64,000 nucleotides of DNA, taken from Streptomyces aculeolatus. GTDB taxonomy: Bacteria; Actinomycetota; Actinomycetes; Streptomycetales; Streptomycetaceae. Shown here piece by piece: positions 31,982 through 41,570 of this stretch (within the stretch, counting starts at the first letter, position 1; every line of letters starts with the position of its first letter). Under the pieces are notes generated by a model, which was not told the origin of the DNA, made no database searches, and was given only the letters and a program-made list of their open reading frames with translations. Made by a program: the position numbers and the translations under genes. The stretch spans positions 186,001 through 250,000 of the forward strand of contig NZ_JAINRD010000007.1 in NCBI RefSeq assembly GCF_020400605.1, given 5' to 3'.

Positions 31982-32028
31982 GTTCCCTTTCTGCGGACGG
32001 GCCCTTCCGGCCCCCCGGACACCGGCTC

Positions 32029-33066
32029 TCAGCCGCGTCCGGCCCAGATGTTCACGCCGCTCGTCGACTTGGCGAACCCGTCGATCTCCGCCAGCTCCGC
32101 CGCCGTCAGCTCCGCCGCGCCCAGCGCCGCGACGTTCGCCTCCAGCTGCGCCACGCTCGACGCGCCGATGAGCGCCGACGTCATCCGCGGATCCCGCAGC
32201 ACCCAGCCCAGCGCGAGCTGCGCCAGCGACTGCCCGCGCCCGCGCGCGATCTCGTTCAGCCCGCGCAGCCGCCGGACGACCTCGTCCGTCAGCAGCTCCG
32301 GGTCCAGCGACTTGTTCTGCGCGGCCCGCGAGCCCTCCGGGATGCCGTCCAGGTACTTGTCGGTCAGCATCCCCTGCGCCAGCGGCGCGAAGGAGATGCA
32401 GCCCATGCCCTCCGCCTCCAGGGTGTCGAGCAGCTCGTCGTCCTCGGTCCAGCGGTTGATCATCGAGTACGAGGGCTGGTGGATGAGCGGCCGTACACCC
32501 ATCTCCCGCAGCAGCCGGGCGGCTTCGCGCGTCTGCTGCGCGGTGTACGAGGAGACGCCGACGTACAGCGCCTTGCCCTGCTGCACGGCGGACGCCAGCG
32601 CGCCCATCGTCTCCTCCAGCGGGGTGTCCGGGTCGAAGCGGTGGGAGTAGAAGATGTCGACGTACTCCACGCCCATGCGGGCCAGCGACGCGTCCAGCGA
32701 CGACAGCAGGTACTTGCGCGAGCCCCACTCGCCGTACGGCCCCGGCTGCATCAGGTAGCCCGCCTTGGTCGACAGCACCAGCTCGTCGCGGTACGGGCGG
32801 AAGTCGGCGGCGAAGATCCGGCCGAAGTTCTCCTCCGCGGAGCCGGGCGGCGGGCCGTAGTTGTTCGCCAGGTCGAAGTGGGTCACGCCGAGGTCGAACG
32901 CGCGCCGCAGGATCGCGCGCTGCGACTCCAGGGAGCGGTCGTCGCCGAAGTTGTGCCACAGGCCGAGGGAGATCTCCGGGAGCTTCAGGCCGCTGCGACC
33001 CGTCCGGCGGTAGGTCATGGCGTCGTAGCGGGTGTCTGCTGGCAGGTAAGGCAAAAGACTGTTCAC
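32029..33066 (-). CDS. Aldo/keto reductase, YghZ/MgrA type
   Basis: 345 residues. Typical NADPH-dependent barrel with DLANNYGPPPGSAEENFG (catalytic Tyr in the motif), STKAGYLM (catalytic Lys), YSHRFDPDTPLEETM and GASSVAQLEANV near the cofactor site. The YghZ group reduces L-glyceraldehyde 3-phosphate and methylglyoxal; its role here is inferred from similarity. The ATG at 33066 lies 117 bp from the divergent prenyltransferase gene, with which it shares control DNA. Confidence 0.92.
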   Translation of the reverse strand: MNSLLPYLPADTRYDAMTYRRTGRSGLKLPEISLGLWHNFGDDRSLESQRAILRRAFDLGVTHFDLANNYGPPPGSAEENFGRIFAADFRPYRDELVLSTKAGYLMQPGPYGEWGSRKYLLSSLDASLARMGVEYVDIFYSHRFDPDTPLEETMGALASAVQQGKALYVGVSSYTAQQTREAARLLREMGVRPLIHQPSYSMINRWTEDDELLDTLEAEGMGCISFAPLAQGMLTDKYLDGIPEGSRAAQNKSLDPELLTDEVVRRLRGLNEIARGRGQSLAQLALGWVLRDPRMTSALIGASSVAQLEANVAALGAAELTAAELAEIDGFAKSTSGVNIWAGRG

Positions 33067-33183
33067 AAAACCTGCCTATCACGAACCCGGTGCGCCCCTG
33101 TGACAGGACTGTGGCACAACCGGCAGTACTGTGGCGCCTTCCGGGGGGTACTCCGAACGTGCGACGGAAGGGCTGAACGCGGG

Positions 33184-33963
33184 ATGACCTGGCGCGGCAT
33201 CGTGTATCGCGTATACGAGAAGCGCCTCGAGCGCCGTCTCGACCCCGCCCGTGTGCCCAAGCACATCGGCGTCATCCTGGACGGCAACCGTCGCTGGGCC
33301 CGCGCCGCGGGGGGCACCGCCGCGCAGGGCCACCAGGCCGGCGCCGAGAAGATCCACGAGCTGATCCGCTGGTGCCGCGAGACGGACGTCGAGGTGCTCA
33401 CGCTCTGGCTGCTGTCCACCGACAACCTGGACCGCCCGGAGCCCGAGCTGAACCCGCTGCTCGCCATCATCGAGGAGGCCGTCTCCGGCGTCGCCGTGCG
33501 CGGCGGCGCACGGGTGCACCACGTCGGGAACCTCGACCTGCTGCCCATGCAGACCCAGCGGATCCTCAAGGAGGCCGAGGAGGCCACCCTCGACGTGGGC
33601 ACGGGGGCCGGCAGCGGCGCCGTCCTGGTCAACGTCGCCGTCGCCTACGGCGGCCGGCAGGAGATCGCCGACGCCGTCCGCTCGATGCTCGGCGACGCCG
33701 CCGACCAGGGCCGTACGCTCGCCGACGTGGCCGAGACCGTCGAGGTGGAGCACATCGCGCAGCACCTCTACACCCGCGGCCAGCCCGACCCCGACCTGGT
33801 CATCCGGACGAGCGGCGAACAGCGGCTGTCAGGGTTCATGCTGTGGCAGTCGGCGCACTCCGAGTACTACTTCTGCGAGGTTTTCTGGCCCGCGTTCCGC
33901 CGCGTCGACTTCCTGCGCGCACTGCGCGACTACGCGGCCCGCCACCGCCGTTTCGGCGGCTGA
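33184..33963 (+). CDS. uppS: Cis-prenyltransferase (isoprenyl/undecaprenyl diphosphate synthase type)
   Basis: 259 residues. It has HIGVILDGNRRWAR (catalytic Asp33), STDNLDRP, the VAYGGRQEI region and PDPDLVIRTSGEQRLSGFMLWQSAHSEYYF, all signatures of Z-type prenyl transferases. It builds long polyprenyl diphosphates from IPP, the carrier lipid for wall synthesis. Streptomycetes carry more than one paralogue, so product chain length is uncertain. ATG 33184 gives the family length. Confidence 0.93.
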   Translation: MTWRGIVYRVYEKRLERRLDPARVPKHIGVILDGNRRWARAAGGTAAQGHQAGAEKIHELIRWCRETDVEVLTLWLLSTDNLDRPEPELNPLLAIIEEAVSGVAVRGGARVHHVGNLDLLPMQTQRILKEAEEATLDVGTGAGSGAVLVNVAVAYGGRQEIADAVRSMLGDAADQGRTLADVAETVEVEHIAQHLYTRGQPDPDLVIRTSGEQRLSGFMLWQSAHSEYYFCEVFWPAFRRVDFLRALRDYAARHRRFGG

Positions 33964-34287
33964 AACCACCCCGGCGCGCCCTTTACCCCTCTCCTACCAG
34001 ATAACCACCGTTTCGGCCCGTCGGTCACAGGCATTGCATGCCCCGGGGCTCGCGAGGGAATATCCGTGCTAGCAGGCGGTCCACCGCACCGCCCGCCCGG
34101 GAGGGCCCTTTGCACCACGTGCCGCATCACGAGGTCCGTGCGCAGCGCACCATCGCACGTACGGACGGAGCGGAGGGCCGGGGCCCGGTCCTGCGCGCCC
34201 GCGTGGCCGCCCGGGGCCGGACGCCCGGCCCGATCCCCGCGACTCCGTCGCGTGCCGACCTCATCCGAGGGGGTTCGTCCATCCGTG
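33964..34287. other. Non-coding stretch before the phoH gene
   Basis: 324 bp; no gene supported. The left part (CCTTTACCCCTCTCCTACC, ATAACCACCG) is AT-richer and pyrimidine-rich, and TTGCATG and TATCCGTGCTAG could belong to promoters, but no spaced -35/-10 pair is convincing. Confidence 0.4.
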
Positions 34288-35598
34288 GTGAACAGCAAGA
34301 AGCCTGACCGGCGCACCTATGTCCTCGACACGAGCGTCCTGCTGGCCGACCCGAGGGCCATGGCGCGGTTCGACGAACACGAGGTGGTGCTGCCCGTCGT
34401 GGTGGTCACCGAACTCGAGGCCAAGCGGCACCATCCGGAGCTGGGCTACTTCGCCCGCCAGGCGCTCCGCCAGCTCGACGAGTTCCGGGTCAAGCACGGC
34501 CGGCTCGACGCGCCGATCCCGCTGGGCGACCTCGGCGGCACCCTGCGCGTGGAGCTGAACCACACCGACATCGGGGTGCTTCCCGCCGGTTTCCGCCTGG
34601 GCGACAACGACTCCCGCATCCTGGCCGTCGCGCGCAACCTCCAGGCGGAGGGGCAGGACGTCACCGTCGTCTCCAAGGACCTGCCGCTGCGCATCAAGGC
34701 GTCGTCCGTGGGCCTGGCCGCCGAGGAGTACCGCGCGGAACTGGCCATCACGGACTCCGGCTGGACCGGGATGTCCGAGCTGATGCTCAGCGGCGAGCAG
34801 GTCGACGAACTGTTCGCGGCGGACGTCGTCTCCGTGCCCGAGGCGGACGAGCTGCCGGTGCACACCGGGCTCGTGCTGCAGTCCGAGCGCGGAAGGGCCC
34901 TCGGCCGGGTCACCCCGGACGGGCGGATCCGGCTGGTCCGCGGCGACCGGGAGGTCTTCGGGATCCACGGCCGCAGCGCCGAGCAGCGGATCGCACTGGA
35001 CCTGCTGGTGGACGAGGACGTCGGCATCGTGTCGATGGGCGGGCGCGCCGGCACCGGCAAGTCCGCGCTGGCGCTCTGCGCGGGCCTGGAGTCGGTGCTG
35101 GAGCGCCGGCAGCACCAGAAGGTGATGGTCTTCCGGCCGCTGTACGCGGTCGGCGGGCAGGAACTCGGCTATCTGCCGGGCACCGAGGCCGAGAAGATGA
35201 GCCCCTGGGCGCAGGCGGTCTTCGACACGCTGTCCGCGGTCACTTCGCGCGAGGTGATCGAGGAGGTCATCGCGCGCGGGATGCTCGAAGTGCTGCCGCT
35301 GACCCACATCCGGGGCCGTTCGCTGCACGACGCGTTCGTGATCGTCGACGAGGCGCAGTCGCTGGAGCGGAACGTTCTGCTGACCGTGCTCTCGCGGATC
35401 GGGACCAACTCCCGCGTCGTACTCACCCATGACGTGGCACAGCGGGACAATCTGCGCGTCGGCCGGTACGACGGTGTGGTGGCCGTCGTCGAAAAGCTGA
35501 AGGGGCACCCGCTCTTCGCCCATGTGACGCTCAACCGCTCGGAGCGGTCGCCGATCGCCGCGCTGGTGACCGAAATGCTGGAAGACGGCCGGGTATAA
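34288..35598 (+). CDS. PIN-PhoH family ATPase/nuclease
   Basis: 436 residues. An N-terminal PIN domain (about 10-145: [12 protein letters not shown] with its acidic residue, [28 protein letters not shown]) is joined to a PhoH P-loop domain (about 230-430: [44 protein letters not shown]). PIN-PhoH proteins (PhoH2 type) act as ATP-dependent RNA helicase/ribonucleases. The start is one of two tandem GTGs at 34285/34288. A hairpin follows the gene. Confidence 0.92.
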   Translation: MNSKKPDRRTYVLDTSVLLADPRAMARFDEHEVVLPVVVVTELEAKRHHPELGYFARQALRQLDEFRVKHGRLDAPIPLGDLGGTLRVELNHTDIGVLPAGFRLGDNDSRILAVARNLQAEGQDVTVVSKDLPLRIKASSVGLAAEEYRAELAITDSGWTGMSELMLSGEQVDELFAADVVSVPEADELPVHTGLVLQSERGRALGRVTPDGRIRLVRGDREVFGIHGRSAEQRIALDLLVDEDVGIVSMGGRAGTGKSALALCAGLESVLERRQHQKVMVFRPLYAVGGQELGYLPGTEAEKMSPWAQAVFDTLSAVTSREVIEEVIARGMLEVLPLTHIRGRSLHDAFVIVDEAQSLERNVLLTVLSRIGTNSRVVLTHDVAQRDNLRVGRYDGVVAVVEKLKGHPLFAHVTLNRSERSPIAALVTEMLEDGRV

Positions 35599-35637
35599 CG
35601 GGATACTGCTCCCCGTGCCACTTCCCGAACGTGTGAA

Positions 35638-35668
35638 CTGGGCGCAGCAGCTTAGCTGTTGCGCCCAG
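35638..35668. terminator. Probable terminator of phoH
   Basis: CTGGGCGCAGCAG - CTTAG - CTGTTGCGCCCAG, a 13-bp stem with one G-U pair and 5-nt loop, 40 bp after the stop. Confidence 0.7.
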
Positions 35669-36014
35669 TGTTCCGCACGGGTTTCCGTCAACAGCGAGGG
35701 GCAAACGCGGTGTGAGCTTTCCCACTGGACGGGGAATTGCGTCCGGGTGTCCGTCTCCGGCAGAGTCTGGGACTCGTCAGGCCCTGCGTACGGCCCCGCA
35801 CCGACCCCGGTGCAGCACGACTCAACTGAACAGAGCCGCCGTACGCCGCCCGAGCGCAGTACTGGTCCCCGCGGACGCGGGGGCTGCCGGGCCCGCGCCT
35901 CCCGTGACCAGTCGGTCCGCCACAGTCGGCGGTCCGGAACAAGGGGAGGCCAGTGTCAGGGGCAGGGACGCGTCCGCGAGGTCACCGAAGCGGGCGACGC
36001 TGGAAGGACTTTGT
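35669..36014. other. Untranslated region before the SLT gene
   Basis: 346 bp without a supported gene. An open frame from 35712 runs into the SLT gene but has no coding character before residue 102. It presumably holds the promoter and a long leader. I looked for a c-di-AMP (ydaO) riboswitch, common before wall lytic genes in Streptomyces, and could not recognise its core. Confidence 0.45.
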
Positions 36015-36743
36015 GTGAGCCGGATTTCGGTCCGGGGTTTCGCCGTGGCTTCCGCCACCGCGGTCACCTCTGTCGGCGCTGTCGTCGGCGTGGCCACGGG
36101 CGCGGAGAAGGGCGACGACTCGACGGCCAACGTCGAGGCGGCCGCCGCCGACGCGACACTCCTCGCCGACGTACCCGCTGGCGCCACGGCCCAGGTGCAG
36201 ACCGCCTCCCTCACGGAGCAGGCGGACGCCCAGGCGGACGCCGCACACACGGACGCCCGCAAGGCGGCCGAGGAGGCGGCACGCAAGTCCGCCGCCAAGG
36301 CCGCGGAGGAGAAGAAGGAGGCCGCCGAGCTCAAGGCGGCCGAGGAAGCCGCGGAGAAGGAGCGGGAGGCCGCCGAGGCCGCCAGCCGCTCGGCGGCCGA
36401 GTCCGAGTCGGCATCCGCCGACGCGGGCGACTTCGCCCCGCAGTCGTCCTACTCCGTCGCCGACGTACAGGCCATGGCCCGGCAGATGGTGCCGGCCGAC
36501 CAGTACCAGTGCTTCAGCAACATCGTCGACCACGAGTCGGGCTGGGACTACACCGCCACCAACCCGAGCTCCGGTGCGTACGGGCTGATGCAGGCGCTGC
36601 CCGGCGACAAGATGGCCTCGGCCGGCGCCGACTGGCAGACCAACCCCGCCACCCAGATCGAGTGGGGCCTGAACTACATGAACGACCGCTACGGCAGCCC
36701 CTGCGGCGGCTGGGAGTTCTGGCAGGCCAACGGCTGGTACTGA
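36015..36743 (+). CDS. Secreted lytic transglycosylase, SLT domain
   Basis: 242 residues from GTG 36015 (GGAAGGA 8 nt upstream). A signal peptide (VSRISVRGFAVASATAVTSVG) precedes an Ala/Glu/Lys-rich coiled coil (about 70-130) and a C-terminal SLT domain (about 155-242) with catalytic Glu in HESGWDY, and SGAYGLMQ, TQIEWGLNYM. It cleaves peptidoglycan glycan strands. The charged coiled coil is a spacer typical of Streptomyces SLT proteins. It ends in a good terminator. Confidence 0.92.
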   Translation: MSRISVRGFAVASATAVTSVGAVVGVATGAEKGDDSTANVEAAAADATLLADVPAGATAQVQTASLTEQADAQADAAHTDARKAAEEAARKSAAKAAEEKKEAAELKAAEEAAEKEREAAEAASRSAAESESASADAGDFAPQSSYSVADVQAMARQMVPADQYQCFSNIVDHESGWDYTATNPSSGAYGLMQALPGDKMASAGADWQTNPATQIEWGLNYMNDRYGSPCGGWEFWQANGWY

Positions 36744-36779
36744 ACCGCGGCGCAGCACCCCGCGCCGCCCGCACGTGAC

Positions 36780-36807
36780 ACGCCCCCGGCCCCACCGCCG
36801 GGGGCGT
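36780..36807 (+). terminator. Terminator of the SLT gene
   Basis: ACGCCCCCGGC - CCCACC - GCCGGGGGCGT, a perfect 11-bp stem followed by TTTC. The tail GGGGCGTTTCGC(A/G)TGCCC occurs twice (36800 and about 36834), a local duplication. Confidence 0.85.
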
Positions 36808-36982
36808 TTCGCATGCCCGCGGCGGGGGAGCCGGGGCGTTTCGCGTGCCCCGCGGAACCGCCGTCCTCGTCCGGCACGTCCTAGTTGACCGGAGCAGGCC
36901 GCGGACGCGGGCGTGACCCGTGTACGGTCGTGCGGGTGACGGACGGTACTGCGGCGGGACCGTAGGCGGCGTGAGGACCTTT

Positions 36983-38383
36983 ATGTCGAAGATGACGGAC
37001 TGGCTCGGCGGGGTGGGCGAGCGGGCCAGCCGGATGGCCGAGCGGCGCCGCGCCGCCGCCGCTGCCGCCGCGGAGAAGGCCGCCCGGCCCGCCGTCGAGG
37101 ACGCCCGCCGGGACGTGCCCGAGCCGGCCGAACCGGCCGCCGACGCCCGGCCCCCGGGCCCGCCGCCGCGGCCGGCGCCGTCGAGCGTCGTGCCGTGGGG
37201 GATGCGGGTCGCGGCCGAGGTCGGCTGGCGGCTGCTGGTCCTCGCCGGCCTCATCTACGTGCTGATGCAGATCATCAGCGTCGTCAGCCTCGTCGTCATC
37301 GCCTTCGCGGTCGGCCTGCTCGTCACCGCGCTGCTGCAGCCGACGGTCGCGCGGCTGCGCCGCTGGGGCTTCAGCCAGGGACTCGCCACCTCCACCACCT
37401 TCATCGGCGGCTTCGTCGCGATCGGCCTCATCGGCTGGTTCGTGGTCTGGCAGATCATGGAGAACATCGACGATCTGACCAACCGCATCCAGCAGGGCAT
37501 CGAAGACGCGCAGGAATGGCTCATCGACGGGCCGTTCCACGTGCAGGAAAAGCAGATCAACAACATCGGCAACGAGATAAGCGACTGGCTGGGCGAGAAC
37601 TCCAGCGAGGTCACCTCCGCCGGCCTCGAAGGCGTCTCGTACGTGCTGGAGTTCTTCTCCGGCGCCGCCATCGCCGCCTTCGTCACCATCTTCCTGCTCT
37701 ACGATGGCGAGCGCATCTGGCGCTGGTGCCTGAACTTCGTGCCCACCGACGCACGCGACGCCGTGGCGGGCGCGGGCCCGAAGGTGTGGGCCACGCTCAC
37801 CGGCTACGTGCGCGGCACCGTGCTGGTGGCGCTCATCGACGCGGTGTTCATCGGCATCGGCATCTTCATCCTCGACGTGCCCATGGCCGTCCCACTGGCC
37901 GTGCTGATCTTCCTCTTCGCGTTCGTGCCACTCGTCGGTGCGCTGGTCTCCGGCGCGCTCGCGGTGGTGGTGGCGTTCGTGACGAACGGGATGGTCACAG
38001 CGCTGCTGGTGCTCGGCGTGGTGCTGTTGGTGCAGCAGATCGAGGGGCACATCCTCCAGCCGTTCATCCTCGGCCGCATGGTGCGGGTGCACCCGCTGGC
38101 GGTGGTGCTCGCGGTGGCCATCGGCACGCTCGTCGCGGGCATCCCGGGCGCGGTGGTGGCGGTGCCGCTGATCGCGGTGCTCAACACGGCGGTCGGATAT
38201 CTCAAGGCGTACCACCGCGAACACGTCGAAGATCCCGGACCACCACCGCACGGGGCCACGGCGCTCGAAGTCTCGCCGGCCACGCCCACCGACACCCCCG
38301 CGCCCGGCACGGACGCGGAGGTGGCGGGGACGGGAGCGGGCGGCGGCCCGGAGGCGGCCAACGGCGGCGAGGCGAAGGGCTGA
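36983..38383 (+). CDS. AI-2E family transporter-like membrane protein
   Basis: 466 residues. A disordered basic/Pro N-terminus (1-75) precedes eight or so membrane helices with the family landmarks PLVGALVSGALAV, QQIEGHILQPFILGRMVRVHPLAVVLAV and a disordered C-terminal tail. The family includes the E. coli autoinducer-2 exporter TqsA, but most members have unknown substrates, so AI-2 transport is not implied. ATG 36983 follows GTGAGGACC. It is a single gene. Confidence 0.9.
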   Translation: MSKMTDWLGGVGERASRMAERRRAAAAAAAEKAARPAVEDARRDVPEPAEPAADARPPGPPPRPAPSSVVPWGMRVAAEVGWRLLVLAGLIYVLMQIISVVSLVVIAFAVGLLVTALLQPTVARLRRWGFSQGLATSTTFIGGFVAIGLIGWFVVWQIMENIDDLTNRIQQGIEDAQEWLIDGPFHVQEKQINNIGNEISDWLGENSSEVTSAGLEGVSYVLEFFSGAAIAAFVTIFLLYDGERIWRWCLNFVPTDARDAVAGAGPKVWATLTGYVRGTVLVALIDAVFIGIGIFILDVPMAVPLAVLIFLFAFVPLVGALVSGALAVVVAFVTNGMVTALLVLGVVLLVQQIEGHILQPFILGRMVRVHPLAVVLAVAIGTLVAGIPGAVVAVPLIAVLNTAVGYLKAYHREHVEDPGPPPHGATALEVSPATPTDTPAPGTDAEVAGTGAGGGPEAANGGEAKG

Positions 38384-38480
38384 CGCCCAGGGCCTGACGC
38401 GGAGGCCTGAACGGGGCGGTCCGACGCGGCGTTCTGACGCGGCGGCCTGATGCGGGATGCGGCAGCCTGATGCGGCGGTG
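38378..38480 (+). repeat. Degenerate short tandem repeat, 13-14 bp period
   Basis: Copies of a GGCCTGACGCGGC-like unit start near 38379, 38391, 38404, 38418, 38431, 38444 and 38463. The first includes the stop of the AI-2E gene. The array lies between convergent genes. No protein or RNA role is evident. Confidence 0.65.
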
Positions 38481-38518
38481 CGGCGCGAGGGGGCGTACGG
38501 GACGGCCCCCGGCCGTGT

Positions 38519-39055
38519 TCAGCCGTTGCCGAGCGCCGCCTCCGCGTCGAGGACCGTGCCCGCGGCCTGGACGACCGCGGCGACCTTCAGGGCCTCGTGC
38601 ACCGTCTCCAGGTCGGCGCCGGTCCGCCGCAGCGCGCGCTCGTGCTCGTCCAGGCACGCCCCGCAGCCGCCCACGGCGGACACGGCCACGCACCACAGCT
38701 CGTAGTCCGCCTTCGGTACGCCCCGGGCGCCCAGCACGTTCGTCCGCAGCCCGGTGCGCAGCCGGGCGTACTCGGGGTCGGTGAGCAGGTGCCGGGCGCG
38801 GAAGAGGACGTTGTTCGCCGCCATCGCCGCGGCGGCCTCCCCGGCGGCGTCGTACGCCTCGGGCGTCAGCCGCTCCCTGGCCTCCGCCGCCACGGCGCGC
38901 AGCACGGCGGGGGAGCGCACGGCGATGGCGCAGGCGAGCAGGGCGCCCCACAACTGCCGCTCCGGCAGCGGCCCGTCGTCGACGACCGAGGTGAGGTTGC
39001 GGCGCAGGTCCCCGGCGTAGCCGGGGAGGGCCGACTTGAGCGCGTCGAGTGCCAC
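38519..39055 (-). CDS. ahpD: AhpD alkylhydroperoxidase
   Basis: 178 residues with the AhpD redox centre GGCGACLDEHE (CxxC plus Glu and His). AhpD reduces AhpC in the peroxide-detoxifying system using lipoamide-type reductants. In Streptomyces it usually follows ahpC in an oxyR-ahpCD locus; here no ahpC is nearby, and the upstream neighbour on the same strand is an ABC permease. So it works with a distant AhpC or as a general carboxymuconolactone-decarboxylase-type peroxidase. Confidence 0.9.
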   Translation of the reverse strand: MALDALKSALPGYAGDLRRNLTSVVDDGPLPERQLWGALLACAIAVRSPAVLRAVAAEARERLTPEAYDAAGEAAAAMAANNVLFRARHLLTDPEYARLRTGLRTNVLGARGVPKADYELWCVAVSAVGGCGACLDEHERALRRTGADLETVHEALKVAAVVQAAGTVLDAEAALGNG

Positions 39056-39176
39056 GCGCCCGACCCTACAGAACGGAGCGGCCCGCTCCGGTCCGTACGG
39101 GAGCGGCCCGGCGCGCCCCCCTATGACGCGCGCCGGGCCGCTCCCGGTCCTCCCCCTCGGCCCCCCTCGGGCCCGC

Positions 39177-41570
39177 CTACTCGGTGCGCAGCCCGTCCGG
39201 GCGCATCAGCCGGATCAGCAGCGGCATGCTCAGCGCCGTGACCGCGGCGACCACCCCGGCGCCGGCCCCCGCCATCGTCAGCACCGACGGCCAGTCGACC
39301 GCGACGGGCGTGTCCGTCATGCGCATCAGCACCGTGCCCAGCGCGAGCCCGAACGCTGTCGACAGGGCCATGCCCAGTGCCACCGGGATCGCCGTCTGCC
39401 AGAGCACGGACAGGCTGAGCGTGGAGCGCCGGGTGCCGAAGGCGACCAGGGACGACAACAGCTTGCGCCGCTCGCGGAGTTGTTCGAGCTGGCCGACGAG
39501 CAGGCTGCTGCCGATCAGCACCAGCACGCACGCGGCGCCCACCGCGAGCCCGGTGCGGATGCCGGCGAAGTCCTCCTCGTAGATCTCGCTGTTCAGCGTG
39601 TGGACGGAGAGCAGCGGGTCGGCGCCGGCTACCTCGTTGCGTACACGCTCGGCCGCCTCCGGCACGGCCGGGTCGAGCCGCACGTCGACCCAGGCGGTGA
39701 ACGCGCCCGAGTCGCGGACGTCGGGGACGGCGCCGGGGGTGGCGACGATGCCGTCGTACTTGTTGCCGTCGGAGTCGGCGCGGGCCCTGGCCGGACGGAT
39801 GTCCGACGGCGGGGCCCAGCGGAGCGCCTTGCCTGCCATGCCGTCGTACGACGGGTCGAGGTACAGCGGGTCGCCGGCGGTGGCCATGTGGGTGCTGTCG
39901 GCGCTGCCGTACGTGTCGGTGAGGTAGAAGGCGTCGCCGTCGCGGCAGCCGGCAAGCTTCGCCATCTCGCGCAGCTCCGCGCAGGAGCCGACGCTCAGGG
40001 TGACGGAGTTGCGGGGGTTGCGCTTCTTGCCGGCGAGCACGGTGCTGACCCTGGTGACGGTCTCGCTGACGCCCTCGGTCCCCTCGATCCGGTCGCCCAC
40101 GCCGACGTCCTGTCCGGCCGACGCGTACACCGCCAGCTGGTACCGGCCGGCGTCGTGGCCCGTCTCCTCCTTGTAGTCGTCCTCGACGCCGGTGAAGACC
40201 ATCTGCAGCGCGATCGCCCCGGCGACGGCGACGGCGATGCCGTTGACCAGCCGGGCTGCGGTGCCGCTGCTGAGCTGGAGCCGGCGGACGGCCAGCTGCC
40301 AGGACGTCGGACCGCGGCCGAGGCGGGCGACCACGGCCTCGACGAGCCAGGGCAGCAGCGCGGTGATGCCGGTCAGCAGCAGTACGGTGCCGCCGATGAC
40401 CTGCCACTCGGGGAACGCGCCGGCGTCGTCGCCGCGGCCCATCATCGGCGCGAGCAGGGCGAGTCCGCCGGCGGGCAGCAGCAGCCGCCACCAGATGCGC
40501 CGCCGCCTGGGCCGCGCCGACCGTACGACGCCCAGCGGCTCGATGACGACGCCGCGCAGCGCGAGCAGCGTGACGCCGACGGCCGCCGCGGGCACGGCCG
40601 CGGCGACCAGCAGGGCGAGCGCCGGCGAGGGGTCGAGGTCGGAGGCGAAGATGCTCATGTCGTAGACGGTGACGCCGCCCGCGAGCTGCCGGCCGAGGAG
40701 GAACAGCCCCGTGCCGGCCACGAGCCCGAGCAGCGCGCCCGCCAGTGCTTCGCCGGCGGCGATCCGGCGCACCGCGCGGCCGTCGGCGCCGACGAGGCGC
40801 AGCGCGGCGAGCCGGCGGTCGCGGCGCTCGCCGCCGAAGCGTACGGCCGCGATGAGGAACACCGCGACGGGCATCAGCAGCGCGACGAACACGATCATCG
40901 CGAGCAGCACCAGCACCGGCTCCATCGCCTGGTCGTCCGCGTCCTCGCCGAAGGCGGCGACGCGGCTGACGTTGACGTCGGCGGCCGCGATGTCCTTGCT
41001 GCCCGCGTAGTACGCCAGCTCGCCGGGGTCGATCAGGCCGGCGTCGGAGACGGTGCCGGCGATGCCGTAGTCGAGGCGCTCGCGCAGCAGGTCCGAGCCG
41101 GCGTCGTCGAGGAGGTCGGCGAGCGCGGGGGAGACCACCATCTCGCCGGGCTTCGGGAAGCGGTCGAGGCCGGGGGGCAGCGGGGCGTCGGGGCCCTCGG
41201 GGAGCAGCAGCCGGCCGCGGACCATGGTGTCGTGGTACTCGGTGTCGACGTTGCCCACGAGCACGGTCCCGCCCACGTACTCGGCGTCGGACGCGGGGAC
41301 TTCGGCGCGGGCCGCGCCGCGCTGGTCGCGGCCGGCCAGGGCGCCGGGGATGGCGGTGGTGAGCAGCAGCAGGGCCACGCCCAGGCCGACGCCGACCGCG
41401 GTGAGCAGGGTGCGCATCCAGCCTTCGCGCCCGCCGCGGAGCGCGAAGGCCAGGCCCATGCGCAGGTCGTCGGCCCAGGTGCGCAGCGGGCCGCGGGGGT
41501 CGGGGGGCGGGCCCGCGGGCTGCGCGGTCCCGGTGCCGGCGGTCTTCCCGGCGTAGGTCAGGTCGCTCAT
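39177..41570 (-). CDS. FtsX-like ABC transporter permease
   Basis: 797 residues. Membrane segments near the N-terminus (LLTAVGVGLGVALLLLTTAIP), four in the middle and four at the C-terminus surround two large extracytoplasmic domains, the FtsX/MacB-like two-module layout. It probably forms an exporter or mechanotransmission complex with the ATPase just upstream, whose stop overlaps this ATG (ATGA, 41567-41570). Substrate unknown. PadR-linked FtsX permeases often confer drug or antimicrobial-peptide resistance. Confidence 0.9.
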   Translation of the reverse strand: MSDLTYAGKTAGTGTAQPAGPPPDPRGPLRTWADDLRMGLAFALRGGREGWMRTLLTAVGVGLGVALLLLTTAIPGALAGRDQRGAARAEVPASDAEYVGGTVLVGNVDTEYHDTMVRGRLLLPEGPDAPLPPGLDRFPKPGEMVVSPALADLLDDAGSDLLRERLDYGIAGTVSDAGLIDPGELAYYAGSKDIAAADVNVSRVAAFGEDADDQAMEPVLVLLAMIVFVALLMPVAVFLIAAVRFGGERRDRRLAALRLVGADGRAVRRIAAGEALAGALLGLVAGTGLFLLGRQLAGGVTVYDMSIFASDLDPSPALALLVAAAVPAAAVGVTLLALRGVVIEPLGVVRSARPRRRRIWWRLLLPAGGLALLAPMMGRGDDAGAFPEWQVIGGTVLLLTGITALLPWLVEAVVARLGRGPTSWQLAVRRLQLSSGTAARLVNGIAVAVAGAIALQMVFTGVEDDYKEETGHDAGRYQLAVYASAGQDVGVGDRIEGTEGVSETVTRVSTVLAGKKRNPRNSVTLSVGSCAELREMAKLAGCRDGDAFYLTDTYGSADSTHMATAGDPLYLDPSYDGMAGKALRWAPPSDIRPARARADSDGNKYDGIVATPGAVPDVRDSGAFTAWVDVRLDPAVPEAAERVRNEVAGADPLLSVHTLNSEIYEEDFAGIRTGLAVGAACVLVLIGSSLLVGQLEQLRERRKLLSSLVAFGTRRSTLSLSVLWQTAIPVALGMALSTAFGLALGTVLMRMTDTPVAVDWPSVLTMAGAGAGVVAAVTALSMPLLIRLMRPDGLRTE

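Noticed and set aside
34066..34284. N-terminal extension of the PIN-PhoH protein
   Set aside because: Residues before the tandem GTG at 34285/34288 are low-complexity and the PIN domain begins directly after it.
35669..36014. c-di-AMP (ydaO) riboswitch before the SLT gene
   Set aside because: The gene type and long leader make it plausible, but the conserved core elements were not recognisable by eye.
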